From NCBI GenBank assembly GCA_910580045.1, contig CAJTXF010000055.1, forward strand, positions 1 to 17,604: DNA of 17,604 nt. Reading direction: 5' to 3'. A program made the position numbers and the translations under genes. The notes beneath the pieces are model-generated. The model saw nothing but the letters and a program-made list of their open reading frames with translations. It searched no databases and was not told where the DNA came from. This stretch comes from an uncultured Eubacteriales bacterium (lineage in GTDB: Bacteria > Bacillota > Clostridia > Oscillospirales > Acutalibacteraceae). This document shows, in pieces, positions 13,680 to 17,604 of the stretch (positions within the stretch are counted from its first letter, which is position 1; each line of letters opens with the position of its first letter).

Positions 13680-14401
13680 AGGCTCATCCCCGCAGCTGCC
13701 ATCCCGCAAAGGGAAACCAACACACACTTCCAAGAGCAGGCGCGGAATGCGCTGACAGGGTCAGCGATAGGAGCCATGCAGTGAATCAGGCTCAAGCAAC
13801 ACATGGAGGCCAATGCCGTTGTGACACAAAGAATCACGGCTGCTTTCCACCTACTCCCAAACAGCTGGGCACAGGCAATCCCCATAAGCCCGGATATTGC
13901 GGACACCGGGACTATGATTTCCAGGCATACGCCCATATACCTCACATATGGGTGTAAAGGGTTTGCCGAAAAATAGAACATTGCCCCGCATAATAAAATT
14001 AAGAACAACGCCAGCAGTCCGCAGCTTACCGCCAAACCTTTGGGGATGCCGGGCTCTTTCGATTTATCTCCACCATACCACACAAACACCAGAATCATTA
14101 ATGGTACCGCTGCAAAAATAGCTGCCGGAGAGGAATAGAATCCTTTTATTTGGAGGAAAACCGGCAGAAAACTCAGTACAGCAAACAGCAGCAGCATAAA
14201 ATGCCGTATGACAATATTTTTCCTGTCCGCTGTCGCAAGCACAGCTTGAACCGGGGTCCCGAACCGCTTCACCGCCTCCTCCGGGCCCTTCACCTCCATC
14301 AAAATGTCCCGGTAGTCCTCTATCACCCCTTTGGCCTCCTCCCAGGGCAGAAACCATCGGGCCGCAAGGGACAGGTTCTCAAAATAACCGAATTTTTTCA
14401 T
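13673..14401 (-). CDS. HAAS/DUF1700-like polytopic membrane protein, paralogue 1 (short)
   Basis: A 242-residue protein, the shortest and most diverged of four tandem paralogues. The N-terminal about 50 residues (FGYFENLSLAARWFLPWEEA, then EDYRDILMEV and AVKRFGTP) form the shared helical domain, with a W for the R seen in the other three at position 20. The rest has about six hydrophobic spans (near 70-88, 93-108, 120-141, 151-173, 181-203 and 218-238). The conserved late motif reads SRWKAAVILCV, compared with RWR..ILC..GLA in the others. ATG 14399-14401 is chosen because GGGAGGG lies just upstream; a GTG two codons earlier sits on the Shine-Dalgarno. It overlaps padR by 7 nt. Function unknown; sensor or transporter-like roles are both possible. 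Confidence 0.85.
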   Translation of the reverse strand: MKKFGYFENLSLAARWFLPWEEAKGVIEDYRDILMEVKGPEEAVKRFGTPVQAVLATADRKNIVIRHFMLLLFAVLSFLPVFLQIKGFYSSPAAIFAAVPLMILVFVWYGGDKSKEPGIPKGLAVSCGLLALFLILLCGAMFYFSANPLHPYVRYMGVCLEIIVPVSAISGLMGIACAQLFGSRWKAAVILCVTTALASMCCLSLIHCMAPIADPVSAFRACSWKCVLVSLCGMAAAGMSLC

Positions 14402-14414
14402 ACTCACCCTCCCC

Positions 14415-15470
14415 TTACAGCAGGCTCACGCCTGCCAGCACGGTGCCAAATCCAATACAAGGATACACCAATTTGTCTACTTCTTCCAGCCAGACTTTAT
14501 GCCGCTCCGCCAGGTAGAAGGCATCAACCATCCCCTCCGCCTGCTGAGTGGAGCCAATCCCGTGAAGGTAATAACACACAGCCAGCCCGGCCATACATAG
14601 AATCAGCACAGAGCGCCAACGGGGGTCCCACATTCTGGCCAGAGCCAGGCTGACAAGACCTCCCAGCACCAGAACCACAAACAGGCAGACGCTTCCCCAG
14701 TCCACCCATTCCAGATGATAGGCAAGGGGATATACATTTACATGAGCGGAATACAGAAGAAACGCGCCCGGAACCACCGCCAGGACAAATGCCCCTATCA
14801 GGCTGAACAGCAAGGGCTTGGAGAGAGGCTTCTTCCACTTGTCCCCAAACCCAAAGGCGGCAAAAGAAGCCAGCGCCCCAATCAATAATAGAGCAGGTTC
14901 CCTCGAAAAGAAATCGATAAATGGATTGTAATAATTACGGTCTATGCGGACGGGCTCGTTGGGAAAACTCATTTTAGAGAACAACTCCACAATGCCGTCT
15001 GTCATACAACAAAAGAAGAAAAAAGTCATCAATATGAGCCAAATGAGCAGAACAGTCCGCAGGGGCTGTTTATAAGAGCCCGCGTCCAGAATCTCGATGC
15101 CAAGAAAGAAAACCAGCCAGGCGGAAATGAAATTGACGCCCAAATTGCTGTTGCCAAATGGATTATACCATTTCATTATCCCAAAAAGATAGGTGTTTTC
15201 GAAAAAATAGTCAAACTCCCAGACAAAAAGCGGAGCAACCAAGCAGAACAGCATAAGCGCCAGCATCAGGTGCCAGCGCCGCACCTCCTTGTGGTCCGCC
15301 AACTCCCGCACCAGCTTTCCCGGCGTGCCGAACCGCTTCACAGCCTGCTCCGGGCCCTCCACTTCCATCAGAATTTCCCGGTAGTCCTCTATTACCCCTT
15401 TGGCCTCCTCCCGGGGCAGAAACCACCGGGCCGCAAGGGAGAGCTTCTCAAAATACCCGAACTTCTTCAT
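14415..15470 (-). CDS. HAAS/DUF1700-like polytopic membrane protein, paralogue 2
   Basis: A 351-residue protein. The N-terminal domain (MKKFGYFEKLSLAARWFLPR, then EDYREILMEVEGPEQAVKRF, and RRWHL at about 64-68) is followed by about eight hydrophobic spans. A long polar loop near residues 155-190 (about FSKMSFPNEPVRIDRNYYNP) and a second near 305-335 probably face outward. It carries the family motif RWRSVLILCMAGLAVC. The start is the second in-frame ATG (15468-15470), which has GGAGG 9 nt upstream; the first ATG directly abuts that Shine-Dalgarno. The TAA lies 13 nt before the paralogue 1 start. The protein is very similar to paralogues 3 and 4 in its first 47 residues but not in its loops. 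Confidence 0.86.
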   Translation of the reverse strand: MKKFGYFEKLSLAARWFLPREEAKGVIEDYREILMEVEGPEQAVKRFGTPGKLVRELADHKEVRRWHLMLALMLFCLVAPLFVWEFDYFFENTYLFGIMKWYNPFGNSNLGVNFISAWLVFFLGIEILDAGSYKQPLRTVLLIWLILMTFFFFCCMTDGIVELFSKMSFPNEPVRIDRNYYNPFIDFFSREPALLLIGALASFAAFGFGDKWKKPLSKPLLFSLIGAFVLAVVPGAFLLYSAHVNVYPLAYHLEWVDWGSVCLFVVLVLGGLVSLALARMWDPRWRSVLILCMAGLAVCYYLHGIGSTQQAEGMVDAFYLAERHKVWLEEVDKLVYPCIGFGTVLAGVSLL

Positions 15471-15488
15471 AATAATCATCCTCCTTCC

Positions 15489-16493
15489 TTATATCAGGCC
15501 TATGGCGGCCAGCACAGAGCCAGAGCCTGCATATATTAGAAAACGGTATGCTACATTCTGTATATTTGAAATTACCCAGTCAGTGTTTCCGGCTTCATAA
15601 TCCCGCACCAGAACCCAAAGAGAAGCTGAACAGTTCCACACCAGATAGTGAAGCTCAATACACATGGCAAGCCCTGCCAGGCAGAGAATCACCACCGCCC
15701 GCCAGCGCCTGTCCCGCAGCCGGGCCATCACAAGGCTGAACAGCGCCCCCAGGAAGCAGAGCCCCCCGACACAGAGGCTTCCGGCTTTCACCCAGCCCAA
15801 ATGGAGCATCAGCCCCACATCTACATAAGCTCCATACAGGCAAAACCCAAGAACTCCCGCCACACCCAGCGCCACCAGGTACAGGCTTACCACTAAAAAC
15901 CTCGGCATTTTTTCTTTTTGCCGCTTATTCAGCCCAAACACCGCCAGAGAGAGCAGAGCCGCCATCAGAAATAAACTGGGCAGCTCATACTCGTATGGCA
16001 AAATTCCCACATATCCAGTCCACTGATTTGTTGCATTGCGGTATGTCCTCTCAAAAAAGTCATAGAGATTATAACAGTATAAAATGCTTACAAAAGCAGT
16101 CAGCAGCACGGTAAGCACACTGGCTGCCCTCTTATGAAAAGAACCAATCGATATGATCCACAAGCCCACAAAGAACAAAGCCCCGCACAGCACAAGATTA
16201 TTCGCCCCAGAGCGGATCACTCCCTTCCGATAGGCGGTAAAATACAGCACACAGGGCATGACCACCAGAAACACCAGCGTGAGAAAGAAAAAATGCCAGC
16301 GCCGCACTTTTTTCCCGTCCGCCAGCCCCCGGGCCAGCCGAACCGGCGTCCCGAACCGCTTCACCGCCTCCTCCGGGCCCTCCACTTCCATGAGAATGTC
16401 CCTGTAATCCTCCTCCATTCCCTGGGCCTCCTCCCGTGGCAGAAACCACCGGGCCGCAAGGGACAGCTTCTCAAAATAACCAAACTTTTTCAT
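15489..16493 (-). CDS. HAAS/DUF1700-like polytopic membrane protein, paralogue 3
   Basis: A 334-residue protein with the common N-terminal domain, but AQGMEEDYRD where the others read AKGVIEDYRD, then GPEEAVKRFGTPVRLARGL and RRWHF. About eight hydrophobic spans follow. Shared blocks with paralogue 4 are VGLMLHLGWVKAGSLCVGG and RLRDRRWRAVVILCLAGLAM near the C-terminal third. The polar loop near residues 158-172 (YRNATNQWTGYVGILPYEYE) is unlike its paralogues. It starts 19 nt after the paralogue 4 stop with a purine-rich AAGGAGG upstream, so the array is one operon. No enzyme motif is seen. Confidence 0.86.
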   Translation of the reverse strand: MKKFGYFEKLSLAARWFLPREEAQGMEEDYRDILMEVEGPEEAVKRFGTPVRLARGLADGKKVRRWHFFFLTLVFLVVMPCVLYFTAYRKGVIRSGANNLVLCGALFFVGLWIISIGSFHKRAASVLTVLLTAFVSILYCYNLYDFFERTYRNATNQWTGYVGILPYEYELPSLFLMAALLSLAVFGLNKRQKEKMPRFLVVSLYLVALGVAGVLGFCLYGAYVDVGLMLHLGWVKAGSLCVGGLCFLGALFSLVMARLRDRRWRAVVILCLAGLAMCIELHYLVWNCSASLWVLVRDYEAGNTDWVISNIQNVAYRFLIYAGSGSVLAAIGLI

Positions 16494-16512
16494 AATAAAG
16501 CAGCCTCCTTCC

Positions 16513-17538
16513 TTATACTAACCCAACAGCGGCCAGCACCGTGCCGCAAATTGTATACCACTTGAGTTTCTGAGACAGGGCGTATACCCCGTAGTAGTAA
16601 AATTCTCTGTTCTGATACTGCACGGTAAGGTCCCACAAAGTAGGGGACCACTCCCGGCACAGCAGGAAAATCTCCATGCACAGCGCCAGCCCTGTCAGAC
16701 ATAGAATCATCACTGAGCGCCAGCGCCTGTCATGGAGCCGGGCCATCATAAGGCTAAACAGTGCTCCTACCAGACAGAGCACTCCCCCGCACACACAGGC
16801 CCCCATCACCCAGCCGATATGGAGCATCAGCCCCACATCTTTCCGGAAGCTGTACCAAGAGAACAGATACACCCCCAGCACCCCCAGGAATACCAGGGCC
16901 AGGCTGATTCCCAGGAGTCTGGACATTCTCTGCCTGTTTTTCTCCCCGCCAAATCCAAAATAGAGGAGCGCCGCCAGACTTGCAATCAGGAAGCTGTGCC
17001 CAATGGAAGAGTCATACAGCCAGTCGTGGACCTGCGCGCTCCCTTTGCTCAAATAGCATATCATCTCTGTGGGAGAAATAAAAGAGTTATGAGAACAACA
17101 AAAGGGCACAAGAAAAAGAATCATGAAAACGGCCAGGCCAACAGTCAGGGTAATGGTGACAGGCTTTTTATAAGAACCGATTTGAATCATCCAAAGCCCT
17201 GCAAAGAATAAAACGCTGAAAAATACCACGTCAGACAAATCAATATACCTCACCCACACAGAGGACCATAGGGAAGAGAAAAGAAGGTACAGGGGAAAGG
17301 GCAGGAGAATAAAGAAAAGTATCGCGGCAAAAAAGAAATGCCACCTCCGTACTTTTCTTCCGTCCTCCAGCCCCCGCACCAGCTTCACCGGCGGGCCGAA
17401 CCGCTTCACAGCCTGCTCCGGGCCCTCCACTTCCATCAGGATGTCCCGGTAGTCCTCTATCACCCCTTTTGCCTCCTCCCGAGGCAAAAACCACCGGGCC
17501 GCAAGGGAGAGCTTCTCAAAATAACCCAAACCCTTCAT
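16513..17538 (-). CDS. HAAS/DUF1700-like polytopic membrane protein, paralogue 4 (first gene of the array)
   Basis: A 341-residue protein starting MKGLGYFEKLSLAARWFLPR. The shared cytoplasmic domain (about 1-68) ends in RKVRRWHF. Hydrophobic spans lie near 67-90, 101-121, 125-148, 183-199, 207-228, 235-266 and 271-291, with a terminal one near 325-341. The polar segment at about 149-182 (with HNSFISPTEMICYLSKGSAQ) and another near 292-322 are probably external. Motif HDRRWRSVMILCLTGLALC. AGGAGG lies 8 nt before the ATG and no gene precedes it in the last 66 bp of the window, so it is probably the first cistron. The N-terminal pattern (LP.EEA...EDY....EGPE.AV.RFG.P) matches how DUF1700/HAAS domains read; this assignment is by eye. 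Confidence 0.86.
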   Translation of the reverse strand: MKGLGYFEKLSLAARWFLPREEAKGVIEDYRDILMEVEGPEQAVKRFGPPVKLVRGLEDGRKVRRWHFFFAAILFFILLPFPLYLLFSSLWSSVWVRYIDLSDVVFFSVLFFAGLWMIQIGSYKKPVTITLTVGLAVFMILFLVPFCCSHNSFISPTEMICYLSKGSAQVHDWLYDSSIGHSFLIASLAALLYFGFGGEKNRQRMSRLLGISLALVFLGVLGVYLFSWYSFRKDVGLMLHIGWVMGACVCGGVLCLVGALFSLMMARLHDRRWRSVMILCLTGLALCMEIFLLCREWSPTLWDLTVQYQNREFYYYGVYALSQKLKWYTICGTVLAAVGLV

Positions 17539-17557
17539 CTTGTATACCTCCTGTTAC

Positions 17558-17593
17558 AATATATTTGCCCCATATATGTGGCAGCCAGCCACA
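17558..17593 (-). promoter_or_regulatory. Candidate promoter and operator of the membrane-paralogue array
   Basis: Minus-strand TATATT (17558-17563) could be a -10. The expected -35 position falls on a dyad, TGTGGC-N5-GCCACA (17577-17582 and 17588-17593), with no recognisable -35 hexamer. Dyads over a -35 are typical operator positions; PadR binding is a guess from context. Confidence 0.35.
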
Positions 17594-17604
17594 GGCTTGG
17601 GACA

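Larger units (their letters stand above)
14261..17538 (-). repeat. Four 141-bp near-identical 5' modules of the membrane paralogues
   Basis: The first 47 codons of each gene occupy 14261-14401, 15330-15470, 16353-16493 and 17398-17538: four collinear, gap-free copies of exactly 141 bp. By hand, paralogues 2 and 4 differ at about 11 of 141 positions. Similarity falls sharply downstream in the membrane-spanning parts, with a weaker second conserved block around the RWR..ILC motif. Confidence 0.85.

Noticed and set aside
1..17604. CRISPR arrays, tRNA or rRNA genes, T-box or other known riboswitches
   Set aside because: None was recognised by eye: no regularly spaced short repeats, no cloverleaf with CCA or GTTCRA-type T-arm, and no T-box sequence before serS.

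Overview
The window looks like the origin-proximal chromosome of a Firmicute in the class Clostridia, most likely a Lachnospiraceae-type gut anaerobe. That placement is an inference from gene order and protein character. The marker is the conserved minus-strand series rpmH, rnpA, yidD, yidC, jag/khpB, mnmE, mnmG, rsmG, noc, parA (soj), parB (spo0J). A GNAT gene is inserted between rsmG and noc, and serS directly follows parB. Nearly everything is on the minus strand; the only convincing plus-strand gene is a small VOC-fold protein at 429-845.

Layout, left to right. 1-303: start of a transposase-like zinc-ribbon gene running off the left edge. 429-845: VOC protein. 852-888: a perfect 15-bp bidirectional terminator between convergent units. 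891-4167: parA-parB-serS plus a small unknown membrane protein, driven by an extended -10 promoter at 4222-4230, with a near-consensus parS site just upstream. 4376-5176: a Noc-like second ParB paralogue with its own candidate promoter and terminator. 5255-9696: GNAT, rsmG, mnmG (carrying a perfect consensus parS inside the coding sequence) and mnmE. 9820-13203: jag/khpB, yidC, yidD, rnpA and rpmH, with a consensus promoter before rpmH and an unusually long (357 bp) rpmH-rnpA gap holding two terminator-like hairpins.

13377-17538 is the accessory part. Four tandem paralogous polytopic membrane proteins share an almost invariant N-terminal helical domain resembling the DUF1700/HAAS family, and they are followed by an overlapping PadR regulator. 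This block sits where dnaA is usually found, directly upstream of rpmH. The first 141 bp of each paralogue are nearly identical, while the membrane parts differ strongly in sequence and length. It is the best candidate for an undescribed system: a family of membrane sensors with a common cytoplasmic domain and one PadR output.

The core genes cover chromosome segregation (ParA, ParB, parS, Noc), ribosome and tRNA maturation (L34, RNase P protein, RsmG, MnmE/MnmG, SerRS), and membrane-protein insertion with RNA binding (YidC, YidD, KhpB). All positions, hairpins, start choices and identity counts were read by hand from the sequence. No database or folding program was used.
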